Shown here in pieces: positions 1 through 9,526 of a DNA stretch of 64,000 nt. The position numbers and the translations under genes were made by a program. The stretch lies in NCBI GenBank assembly GCA_023653785.1, contig JAMKCH010087982.1, positions 1-64,000 on the forward strand, given 5' to 3'. Position 1 is the stretch's first letter; every line of letters begins with the position of its first letter. Under the pieces are notes generated by a model that searched no databases, was not told the origin of the DNA, and saw nothing but the letters and a program-made list of their open reading frames with translations. Source of the stretch: Ophioderma brevispina. Lineage: Eukaryota; Echinodermata; Ophiuroidea; Amphilepidida; Ophiodermatidae.

Positions 1-129
1 TTTTTTTTTTTTTTAAGTTTTGTCTTTTTTTTTTAGTAGGTGTTGCTCCACACCATGGTAAGCTTGCATATTCCATGTTGGATTAAACCATGGATTTATA
101 TATAACAGCCCTTTGAGTTGTCTCAAGAT

Positions 130-1335
130 TGCAGCTCGACGGAGCAATCCTAGTCGCTGACTGGTAGATTAACGATTCAGAGTTGTTCCAAAGAAGTGGA
201 GACTTTGAAGGCCGGTTTCAGGAATTAGCTCACATACCATTGCTATTTTATAATTGCTAATCCCACCCGGCACTTGTCAGATCAATATCTTACTCAGCCT
301 GCAGAATACAATGTCTGAATGGTATTCAATTAAGCCTGTCGGATCAGTAAATGCTGGCAGGAATATCAGCATTTTGCTATGCCCATGGCAATTAATGCCA
401 TTTTTTTTTTTTTTTTTTTTGTTCAATAGTTATGAGTCAAAATAGGTTCAAGGTCACAATGGGGGTAAATTTTCAGATATATCCGTTCGTTATAAAAATG
501 GTGTCAAATTGTTCGTCTAATGGTACAGAACTCGAAAATATACTGGCTGCACCATCTATAATATTCGTTGCATAATTGGAACGCAAAATGTGACTGGAGG
601 CTACAGGGTCTATGGGAGGTCACTAGTCATAGCTCTGTAATTCTTATATAGAAAGTACAAACAAAGAATCTATTTACATTTACTTATCTAGTGGGACAAA
701 TTTAACAGTTTACAACCAGTCCGATCAAAATCGGACCATTCTATGAATTTTACCCCAGGCTGACCTTGAACTGTTATGAGCCTATTGTACTAAAACTATA
801 ACGCGTAGATAGGGCAAACTATACCTTTTTTTAAACCTTAGGAGTAGCCCAATAAATTGGTACATCATTTAAATCAATTCGAACAATTCTATTTGTTTAC
901 CCCTGTACAAACGTTTCCCCCTTATTTCTACATGTTCCACTAGGTTGATTTTGGTAGACTTTTAATACATTATTTTTGGACTATTTCACAGTATATTAAC
1001 ACCAAAATTGTTTCTGTTGCAATTTGTGTGGGGTCAAATCATAAAATTATTGGACTAGATAGGGTGCAGCTCGACGGAGCAATCCTAGTCGCTGACTGGT
1101 AGATTAACGATTCAGAGTTGTTCCAAAGAAGTGGAGACTTTGAAGGCCGGTTTCAGGAATTAGCTCACATACCATTGCTATTTTATAATTGCTAATCCCA
1201 CCCGGCACTTGTCAGATCAATATCTTACTCAGCCTGCAGAATACAATGTCTGAATGGTATTCAATTAAGCCTGTCGGATCAGTAAATGCTGGCAGGAATA
1301 TCAGCATTTTGCTATGCCCATGGCAATTAATGCCA
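130..1335. mobile_element. TRIM-like element or tandem duplication: 271-bp direct repeats around 664 bp
   Basis: Bases 130-400 and 1065-1335 are identical by eye. Each begins TG and ends CA like an LTR. The flanks are AAGAT (125-129) and AAGAC (1336-1340), a near-match expected of a 5-bp target duplication. A purine-rich AGATAGGG lies directly before the right repeat, in the place of a polypurine tract. Against a TRIM, the left repeat is followed by 20 T (401-420) rather than a tRNA-primer site. A minus-strand retroposon with a poly(A) tail and an unusually long target duplication, or a simple tandem duplication, are alternatives. No protein is encoded. Confidence 0.5.
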
Positions 1336-1775
1336 AAGACTGCCTGGAAATCTTGTTGCTTTGACTGTTTTTACAGAATGTAAAGATCTAAACTGTTTTC
1401 AAATAAGTGGAAGTGGATTCAGTAATGGTTCACTTCGTGATGTGTGAATATTTTTCTATGCCCCTGGCCCTTTAAGATAATTTACAAAGTCAATATCCGC
1501 GCCACAACGCTCATAATACTCAAATCCAATGGCAAACGCTGATTTTGATTTTGTCTTGTTCTGAATGACGTCACACCCATTAAGTGATTTCACATCATTC
1601 ACAGATAACCTATTTTTGGTAGCATATTATTATGGCGTGAACGTCGTTGGTTGTAAGAACCCAATCATGTTGAAGTAAAAGCAACTAATGCATACCCAGT
1701 GTCACAAAATAACAGTATGCATTCATGTTGCAAATTTGTCAGAAGTGTTGCATGCATCATAATTGCGATGCGATC
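1336..1775. other. Unannotated non-coding DNA
   Basis: No coding signal, TIR pair or tandem repeat was recognised between the TRIM-like element and the next MITE. Confidence 0.5.
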
Positions 1776-2250
1776 TTAAAGACACTATCAGTGGTTTGCT
1801 AAATCAGAAAATTGCAAAAACAAATCTGATTTTTGCATGTCTGTAACAAGAATAGATATCCTAACATACCCAACAAATGCTAAGACTGGAAGCGACCTAA
1901 TATATAGACAGAATCGGACATTTTAGTCATTACTGTCCGTAAGTACTTTTAGTGCAACACGTTTTTAGATGGAGATTCATATCTTCGAACATTGCGGTTT
2001 TCGTCCTTTTCTGTGAATTTTTCAGTTGCAAAAAATAACCAAGAGAATTCTACAGACTTATCCTTCACTTTTAAGGTATTTCTACACTGTTAAAAATGGG
2101 TATTTTGACTGGCAACTTGGACTCGCAACGTGTAAATAACTGTATTGTGAGTCCCAGTTGCCAGTTAAAATACCGTTTTTTACAATTATTTTTAACAGTG
2201 TACAAATTTCAAATATTTTGACTCTTTTGAGTGAGTTACATGAAAGTATC
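1776..2250 (+). mobile_element. TTAA-flanked MITE, family B, interrupted copy
   Basis: It starts TTAA-AGACACTATCAG and shares ordered blocks with 44001-44367: a 'gtttgctaaatca' block, a 'ctgtaacaag' block, a 'tcattactgtccgt' block and a 'ttcaaatatttgactctttt' end. Fragments of the same family lie at 38900-39045 and 42975-43140. The best copy (44001-44367) carries TTAA at both ends and imperfect terminal inverted repeats, which suits a piggyBac- or Kolobok-mobilised non-autonomous element. This copy is split by the insertion at 2085-2200. Its right end is degenerate and placed only approximately. Confidence 0.6.
2085..2200. mobile_element. 116-bp palindromic MITE with TA target duplication
   Basis: The ends are CACTGTTAAAAA and TTTTTAACAGTG, perfect 12-bp inverted repeats, with TA at 2083-2084 and 2201-2202. 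Internal arms also pair (GGCAACT with AGTTGCC). It interrupts the family B element. The uninterrupted paralogues near 39005 and 44315 run straight from 'ct.c' into 'caaatttcaaat', so the pre-insertion site can be seen. TA duplication and size indicate a Tc1/mariner-mobilised MITE. Confidence 0.85.
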
Positions 2251-3361
2251 TGAAAAGTGTACTTATGCAGAGTCATTAATTAAATTTATAGTTTGCTGTA
2301 ATATTTCTAGAATAATAATCAATATAAATGCAGCAATTTGATACAATTACTCAGTCCCTTTTCTCTCTTTCTGTCCCCTTTCTCGAATGTACAAATTGAT
2401 GTATAAGTCTACGCGTGAATAAAATATGAAGAAACAAATCGTTTCAAATGCATCGGGTTATCATTTACCTTCCCCCAGTCTGTCAAGATTTACTGTTACG
2501 CATTCATTCAATTACTCACTCACTCACTCACCCACCCACCCACTCACACACGAAGGGGTAACCTTTGTCTACAGTTAACCTATAGAATTGTGCCAGTGAT
2601 GAAGGAAGGGTTATATACTCGTCAAATGTAGCCCTAATTAGACGCTTGAACCCTTATCCTAGACATATATTGAGACTATGTTATTATAATCATTGAGTGT
2701 GCAGTAAAGAAATGTCAACTGTCCTACTCTGAACAGGGATAAAACTTTCAATTTGTTAAATTAAAATTTTAATTATTTATTTGCCAGAGATAAACCTACA
2801 AAAGAACTTTCTAAGCTCAACAAAGGCAGAGAAACAATCGGGTTAATATTCGGTTTTATATGAGACTGTTCAATAACAGAAGATTAGAGCATGCAGTAAT
2901 GGCATTGTACCATTCAAGCTGTTACGTGAAACAAATTTTAAACATAGTTTTCAAATGTCTGGAAATGATTAGAACAATTATTCGCGAGTCATGGGAATAT
3001 TATTCTTAGCAAGCATTTCCATTAATAGTCTTTTTCAGTCTAACATTTCGATGATTATCAATCTTGATTGTATGCACGACACATACTACTAAAATGCAAT
3101 TTACCAATTAGCAACAAAACGATGGATGAGAGCAGGATGTACTGAAACAGTAAAATTCTAAATCTAACACGATATTTTTAATTATTATGCATCTGTGGTG
3201 CAATACCATAGTGTGATTAGCGCGTACCGCCCAACACTGCACAATACGCAAAATATCGGGCATTCGGTCATGCAACTCGTCAAGCAAATACTCTATTTTT
3301 ATTAGTTTTTGAAGCAATTTTAAAACTATTTTGGTCAAGTCAGCTTCTTCATGCATAATAA
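2251..3361. other. AT-rich non-coding DNA
   Basis: No gene was recognised. The region contains the ACTC/ACCC microsatellite at 2513-2551. The minus-strand frame at 3108-3413 has no recognisable domain. Confidence 0.5.
2513..2551. repeat. ACTC/ACCC microsatellite
   Basis: Tandem 4-base units, mostly ACTC and then ACCC, ending in ACTCACACAC. Confidence 0.9.
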
Positions 3362-3502
3362 TAATATTGGATGGCTTTTTTCGGCTGATAACAGAAAATA
3401 TCGCCCTCGCCAAGAAAATATCAGGCTCGTCTTCGACTCGCCCGATATTTGATCTAGGCTCAGGCGATATTTTCTGTTATCAACCTCAGCCATCCAATAT
3501 TA
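3362..3502. mobile_element. 141-bp hairpin MITE
   Basis: The outer arms TAATATTGGATGGC (3362-3375) and GCCATCCAATATTA (3489-3502) are perfect inverted repeats. A second perfect pair of 19 bp lies inside, GATAACAGAAAATATCGCC at 3387-3405 with its complement at 3463-3481. The whole unit folds into one long stem. Flanking AT-rich sequence prevents a confident target-duplication call. Confidence 0.75.
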
Positions 3503-4131
3503 TATAAATATCGCGTTTAAAAATGTGTTTGCATTTTAAAATGCCAACTGAGATAAAGGTGAGGCATTTTCGATTTCAAAATTTCTAATGTAGTGATAGA
3601 ATGCGTCAGGCATTCATTTTAAGGATGTTAAATAGACTGGATAACCAGCTATTTCTTGTGTACTGTACTATATCCTAACGTTCCTTAATGCTATTTTTTG
3701 CCACTTTTCAAAAATCACGATGCGGATCCCTGCCTTGTTTTTAGGGGGAAATTGCCCTAGATCTGACAAGAAATGGTAGTCATTTTTTCGAAAAGGACGT
3801 TAGCGAGCTTCTTATCGTATCCAAACACAGTGAGTCTCAAATGTGATCAGCCACAGGGTACGATATCTGGCTGCTTTACTGGCAGCTACGCTCTTGCATG
3901 CTCGCTACACTACGACGGATGTCTGGTGGAGCAATTCCTGCTAGGATGTATAAGTTGTCCGTTGAAGTTGAGCGAAGACATCCTGTGATAAGCCGGCAGG
4001 AGACATTTAAAAGCTTCTTGGAATGGGTTAATCTTTCTCATACAGGGCAAGCATAATCTGCATATGTGTAGCACAGGGCAAGTGCCGTCGATCTTGGGGT
4101 TGAGCAGGAGATGTTCAAAGATCTTGTATCG
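3503..4131. other. Unannotated DNA before the LINE
   Basis: No confident gene or element was recognised. The sequence changes character near 4132, where LINE homology starts, so the stretch is probably older DNA joined to a 5'-truncated LINE. Confidence 0.4.
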
Positions 4132-5832
4132 CTGAGGAGTGATTCTAAAACAGAAGCCGGTAATTATCGCCCTGTTTCTATACTCAGTGTTGTATCTAAA
4201 ATAATGGAACGTATCATGTATAGCCAATTGGAAGGGTATATTAAAAATAAATCTCTTCTATATAATTCTCAATTTGGCTTCAGACCATCGTTCTCAACTG
4301 ATGCATGGTTGATTCACCTGTCGGACCACATTAGGAAAGAATGAGATAAAGGTAACTATACAGGTATGGTTGTATTGGATCTTCAGAAAGCGTTCGACAC
4401 GGTGGATCATAAAATTTTGCTGGGTAAGTTGAGAGCAATGGGGCTGTCTGACAATGCTGTTAAATGGTTTTTGATCATATCTCACTGGCAGATCCTAGGT
4501 GGTTGACATTGACGGTACTTTATCCACCCCACGACAAATCACCTGTGGGGTTCCGAGCTGTTCCGTAGGGGGTCCATCTTAGGTCCGCTGCTCTTCTTAA
4601 TCTTATGTCAACGACATAAAAGCTGCCGCAGGGTGTAAATTGTTGCTTTATGTTGACGAATCAGCTTTGATGGTTTCACATAAGGATGTAGGCTTCATCC
4701 AGGAAAACTCAGTCTTGACCTCAAGTCAGTGAGTGAATGGCTTAGTGATAACAAACTCTCTCTCCATCTTGGGAAAACTGAGTCGATCCTGTTTGGTTCC
4801 AAGCGGAAGCTTAAGAAACAGTCTGAGCTGAATGTCGCATGTAATGGAACAAGTATTACTCCCAGTACAGCTATTAAATATCTTGGTCTAGATTTAGACC
4901 AGGCGTTATCAGGTGAAATCACTTACTCCAAAGTTATCAAAAAAACTCACTTCCGGCTTACGTTTTTGAATAGAAAGAGTAAATTTCTCAATAGTCATAC
5001 AAAAAAGCTTTTGATTAATGCTCTAATACAATGTCATTACGACTATGGGTGTAGTGTCTGGTATTCTGGTCTTAATAAAACTTCAGACATCACAAAATAA
5101 AGTTATTAGAAGTGTAGTGGATCTTCCACCTCGAGCTCACGTTGGAGCCCGGGAGTTCTGTAATTATCTGAACTGGTTACCTGTTGACCTCAGAGTTTCT
5201 CAGATTAAAATTTGTCATATTTTTCGGATACTGCATGATGATAATCCAAGATATCTGAAAAGTGGCATCGCTAGAATCATTAATACTCATCATCATAACA
5301 CCAGGTCAAGAACGATGTCTCTCTTCAAATCATCTATGGGGTCACATGGTCGTAAATCTTTCATTTTTTCAGCAATTAAGAACTGGAATTCCCTTCCCTC
5401 AGATATTCAACAAGTGACATCTAAACCACTCTTTAAAAAGAGGGCAAAATCACATTTGCTCATCAAATTTAAAAACAGTGAGGATTCATGTTTTGTAAGT
5501 TAAATGTTTTTTTAAATTAAGATTAATCTTATGTTTTTTTTTAATATAATGTTATATTTGATACACAATATTATGCAGGAAAAATATCCTATGTGCAAAT
5601 ATACTGGTTGGTTGAGGTTATTTGATGTTTACTGTGGTCAGTGTTTGGGGGGAATTGGGGGTGGTACATATATCTTTTATTTTGTGACCGTTTTATATTA
5701 TAATTTTATTTTATTTCACTATTCATGTGCAATCCTAATTGTTATATTTGCTATGGAAATAAGTGCTGTACTTTCCGTGTGTTTTGGTTGTTTATCCTTG
5801 GAATATGCCTGAATAAATTGAAATGAAAGAAA
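4132..5832 (+). pseudogene. 5'-truncated CR1/L2-like LINE reverse transcriptase, decayed
   Basis: The fragment carries reverse transcriptase and C-terminal regions of a non-LTR retrotransposon, which copies its RNA at a nicked genomic target. Visible landmarks are GNYRPVS at about 4162, QFGFRPS, then LDLQKAFDTVDH (motif A region, after an in-frame stop near 4342). The catalytic YADD box reads YVDE at 4649-4660, in another frame. The stretch from 4729 to 5503, with WLSDNKLSLHLGKTE and a NWNSLP tail motif, uses two further frames. It ends at about 5832 in a short repetitive tail 'ttgaaatgaaagaaa', as CR1/L2 3' ends often do. The endonuclease and most of the palm before motif A are missing. Several frameshifts, a stop and the altered catalytic box make it inactive. 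Clade placement is by resemblance only. Confidence 0.8.
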
Positions 5833-7510
5833 TATGCTGCAAGAAGCTCTGGGATTAGATGGATCTTTCCAGGCTTTAGGAGTGACATACCATGTGCTTT
5901 CCTCCAGATATTTAGGACCATGTGAGAAATACGCGCAGTACAAAGCTCAAGAAGTCACTCCTTGCCCTACTGATTTTCAGCTGTTCAGTTGAGATGTGTC
6001 AAGGCCGATACTGCTTTTCCTATTGAAGTTTACAATACCGGTGTGTGACAGGAGACATAGTCCTCCGAACTCTCTAGTCCACCTACAACGGTGAAGAATA
6101 GGGCACTCGATTCAGTTGACTCTTCAGCAACATCTAGTTTCACAGCCTTTTTTCGTTTATAGTCTATGGATCCCGGAATATGGCTCCTGCCGCGACAAAT
6201 TCTCCTTTTACACAGGTTTCCAGTTCGTCCATATTGAAGCGGCGAGTGAAACCAAGGTCACAAACGGTACCTCTTACGGTCTGTTGACTTCTTTGGGCGT
6301 CTTGCTGCACCTGGAATTTCAAAGTAGCTGGTAGGCAACTTCGCGGGTGTAACCCTTGGCTGCTGTGAGGTTTGTTCGATCGCCTTGCAGCTTTTGGATG
6401 TTAGACCATGCTTTCTTGCTGTTATGGGTCATATCAATGGATTAAATTCAAGTGTGCAGATTTTGATCTTTTCCTGGGAGATCCTCTCGACACTTCCTCT
6501 CTTCAAGAAGTTGTTTTAGCTGAGATCTCTCGACACTTCCTCCCTAAGAAGTTGTTAGCTGAGAAAGGATCAGCGTCAACCGGGGTCGTATTTTTGACCT
6601 TGATATTATTTAGCCCACCATTCCTTGGAAAGGCCTGGTATATATTCGGTCCTAACGCCTCTGCATGAATCTTCTGGACAGTTCTTTTTCAATAGTGGCT
6701 AATTGTCATAGTTATTGGGTTTGGAGCAATTCTCTTCATGGTCTGATCCAAGTCGTCAGTAAATCCTTGCCAGTCTGCTTTCCTATAGTTAAAGCGCCGC
6801 TTAAAAGGCACTTTGTTTGGTCTTACTGCAGCGTTGACTTGGATACCGATTGGTCGATGTTGAGTTAGTGGAACAGGATCCAGAACAATCTTGCTACACA
6901 GGTTAGAGATGTTTTTACTAACAATAGCTAGATCGGGGTTGTAACCTCTCTTCCAACGGGCAATATAAAATGATGGCGGCAGTTTAAGGTCGTGAAGGAG
7001 ACGTAGATGTTGGCTGTCTAACCATTCTTTAACAGCTTGTCCGTCTTTATTGGTTTCATTGTAGCCCCATTGGATACTGTGGTTGTTGAAATCGCCAATG
7101 AAGAAATGCGGTTTGGTGGAATTCCCGAGATTGAATTGAGGGTGCTTGAAATCTACTGATGAAGGTGTGTAGACTGATACAACTATGACAGAGCTGAGCT
7201 CAATGGTAATGACTTCTATGTTGTTGTCAGCAGACATTGAGGTTGCTTCTAGAACGGTGCATATTTTCACATATAGCACTTCCATACTGTCGACGTAGTC
7301 TCTCGATGGCAAAGACCATTCCTGTATGGTTGGGCGATGACTATCAGTCCTCTGTGGGTTTCCTGCAGACATAGGATATCATGAAGATTGTTACAAATGT
7401 CAGCAATTATGTTACTTTTTGCATGAGAAAAACCTCACATTCAATGAAGCTATAGTCATGGCAAACCTTAGAAAAGGCCGGCGCTGGCCTCTAGTCCATC
7501 CATATCCAGG
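5833..7510 (-). pseudogene. LINE apurinic-type endonuclease fragment, decayed
   Basis: Read on the minus strand, the segment begins near 7510 with the start of an EEP endonuclease (ASLNVR, then CLQETHRG). It continues with GDFNNHSIQWGY and TQHRPI, the GDFN and (S)DH catalytic boxes of LINE endonucleases; the second is altered. The longest frame is 6689-7372; stops and shifts break the rest. The linker before reverse transcriptase follows and stops at about 5840, where 'gtcactcctaaagcctgg' is the entry to the RT domain. It is a close paralogue of the plus-strand copy at 24935-26288 and 30148-30600, and shows the uninterrupted form of that copy's insertion site. It directly abuts the tail of the preceding LINE. 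Confidence 0.8.
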
Positions 7511-7512
7511 GC

Positions 7513-8190
7513 TTAAATCATTCACGATGGAGGAACCCCTCCCTAGAATGTTTCCACAAATCTCTATCTTTAGCCATTCTTGTCCAAATTGGACCAAGTT
7601 GTTTTGTCATTTCGTCTCTCCATCTGGTTTTTGGACGTCCTGGCTTTCTGGTCCATTCTCTGGTGGTCCACTCTGTCACTCTGATGGTCCACCTGTTATC
7701 CTGCAATCTAGCAATGTGGCCTGCCATATGTTTGGCACTCCTAATGCAGTCGATAATATCAGTAACTCCTGTCTGTGATCGGATCCAGCAATTTCTCTTT
7801 TTATCTTGAAGTCTGATGCCAAGCATGATTCGCTCCATCTTCCTCTGTGCAACTGCAAGCATCTCCATCGTGGTGTTATTCAAAGCCCACGTTTCACTGC
7901 CGTATGTCATAACAGGAAGAATGTATTCATTGAACACCTTTCTCTTTAACTCCATACTTGTCTTTTTATTTTTCATGATGTTTTCCACTTTTGAAAATGC
8001 TGCCCAGCCTAGTCCAATTCTCCTTCTGATCTCAGGCAGTAAGTCACCATCACGCGTCACTGTCTTCCCAAGGTAGATGTAGCTGTTGACCTCTTCAATG
8101 ACTTTCCCGTCTACATGATATGGGAATACTTGAGAAATGATGTTATGGAAGAACAGTGTTTGGTGGCCGGTGGTGTAGAGATTGGCTTCA
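7513..8190 (-). pseudogene. RTE-type LINE, C-terminal part of reverse transcriptase
   Basis: A minus-strand frame of 180 codons (7518-8060), plus upstream in-frame sequence to about 8190, matches the RTE clade C-terminus: DGKVIEEVNSYIYLGKTVT, then RRRIGLGWAAF, LKRKVFNEYILPVMTYGSETW, AGHIARLQDNRWT and GRPKTRWRDE, in the usual order. The frame is open, with a normal stop after the WKHSREGF region. The catalytic palm and endonuclease are missing, so this is a 5'-truncated copy. The single long open frame suggests it is younger than its neighbours. Confidence 0.85.
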
Positions 8191-8345
8191 CTTGCGAGCA
8201 GTTACTGACAGGGGAGACCACGGGACGGTTCTCTACTTAAGGATATAGGGAGCTGCCATGCTGCCTTTTGTGTGCATTTACAACAATATTGACGTTAGGT
8301 TAGAAAGGGCTAGTAAAATTATAATACATAATACACAACAATCTC

Positions 8346-8622
8346 TTTACCTTTCAATGTATGCATGTGTATGTCTGCCTGTCTGTATGTATGTATATGT
8401 ATGTATGTGTGTATGTGCGTGTGTATGTATGTGCGCGCGTGTGTGTGTAGGTAGGTAGGTATGTGTGTATGCTTGTATGTATGTGTGTGTTTATGTATGT
8501 TATGTATGTGTGTATGTATTTATGTTTATGCACGCATGTTTGAATGTATGTGTGTGTGTGTGTTTGTTATGTATGTGTGTGTGTGTGTGGTGTGTGTATG
8601 TGAGTGTGTGCGTGGGTGTGTG
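8346..8622. repeat. TG/TATG-rich microsatellite
   Basis: Imperfect runs of TGTA, TGTG and TATG cover about 277 bp. The same array, with identical irregularities, occurs at 61605-61881. Confidence 0.95.
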
Positions 8623-9123
8623 AAATAAAAACAGGGGAGTAAGGAATCTTAATAAACCGTTGTTTGAATCTTGACAGTTTCTTTACGATGGAAGCTTCTA
8701 GACTGATTAAAATGCCATTGCTCGTACGTGTGAATGCTTTAGATGTAGTTTTAATCTAATTTTGAATTGATTAAGTCAAGATTTTAAAAATCTTACCACC
8801 CATTTATTAAATTCGGGACGACTCTTAAAATGATTATGGCTGTTTAAGGCATTTCCCCTTATCTAATTGACTCCTAAAATTCATTTGCTTCCGAAATTAA
8901 TGTGATTGTCCTTGAAGTATACCTGTTATTTGTCTCAGTTCTTCCCTATTTTAGTTATTAACTGTTCGAAGAAATACTAATGTAAAAATGACTATAATTA
9001 ATTTCAATACTTCAAAATTTTCGGGTATAGTATAATATGGTTTTGACGTATGAGAGGTGTCCATTAGTTGCTTCAGGTTATAAAATATACCATGGCAAAA
9101 GCACTAAATAAAATATCAGTTAT
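8623..9123. other. AT-rich non-coding DNA
   Basis: Nothing recognised before the mariner-type terminus at 9124. Confidence 0.5.
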
Positions 9124-9526
9124 ACAGGGTGACCCAATAAAAACTTTACCCAAAATGAAAGTGATATTTTTCCACTTTCTGTAATTTGATAGCTGTGGAT
9201 TTTATTTTATCATAAAGAATGGGTAATTGAGCATCTTGCCTGAAAAAAATATTCATTTTGGTTGAGTGGTTTTCAAGATATGGTCCAACGAACAATGAGT
9301 CAGCAAAACTTGTCCATGGGTATTTCATGATAAGTACACATCAATTGTTTTGGCAACCGGGCTTTTCAAATCTGAAATCATAGCATGCAGTTGTGCTAAA
9401 TATCAGTTTTCTGTCTTGTGTCAGGGCGGGCTTTTCAAATCTAAAATCATACTGTAGCGTGCAGTTGTGCTTAAAGCCAGATATCTTTCTTGAACGAGAA
9501 CTTACAACATTCTCATAGTAAAGACA

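Noticed and set aside
254..445. 63-codon frame shared with 1189-1383
   Set aside because: The match is due to the 271-bp direct repeat. The frame has no domain and runs into poly-T.
8258..8458. Cys/Val/Met-rich 66-codon frame
   Set aside because: A translation of the TG-rich microsatellite.
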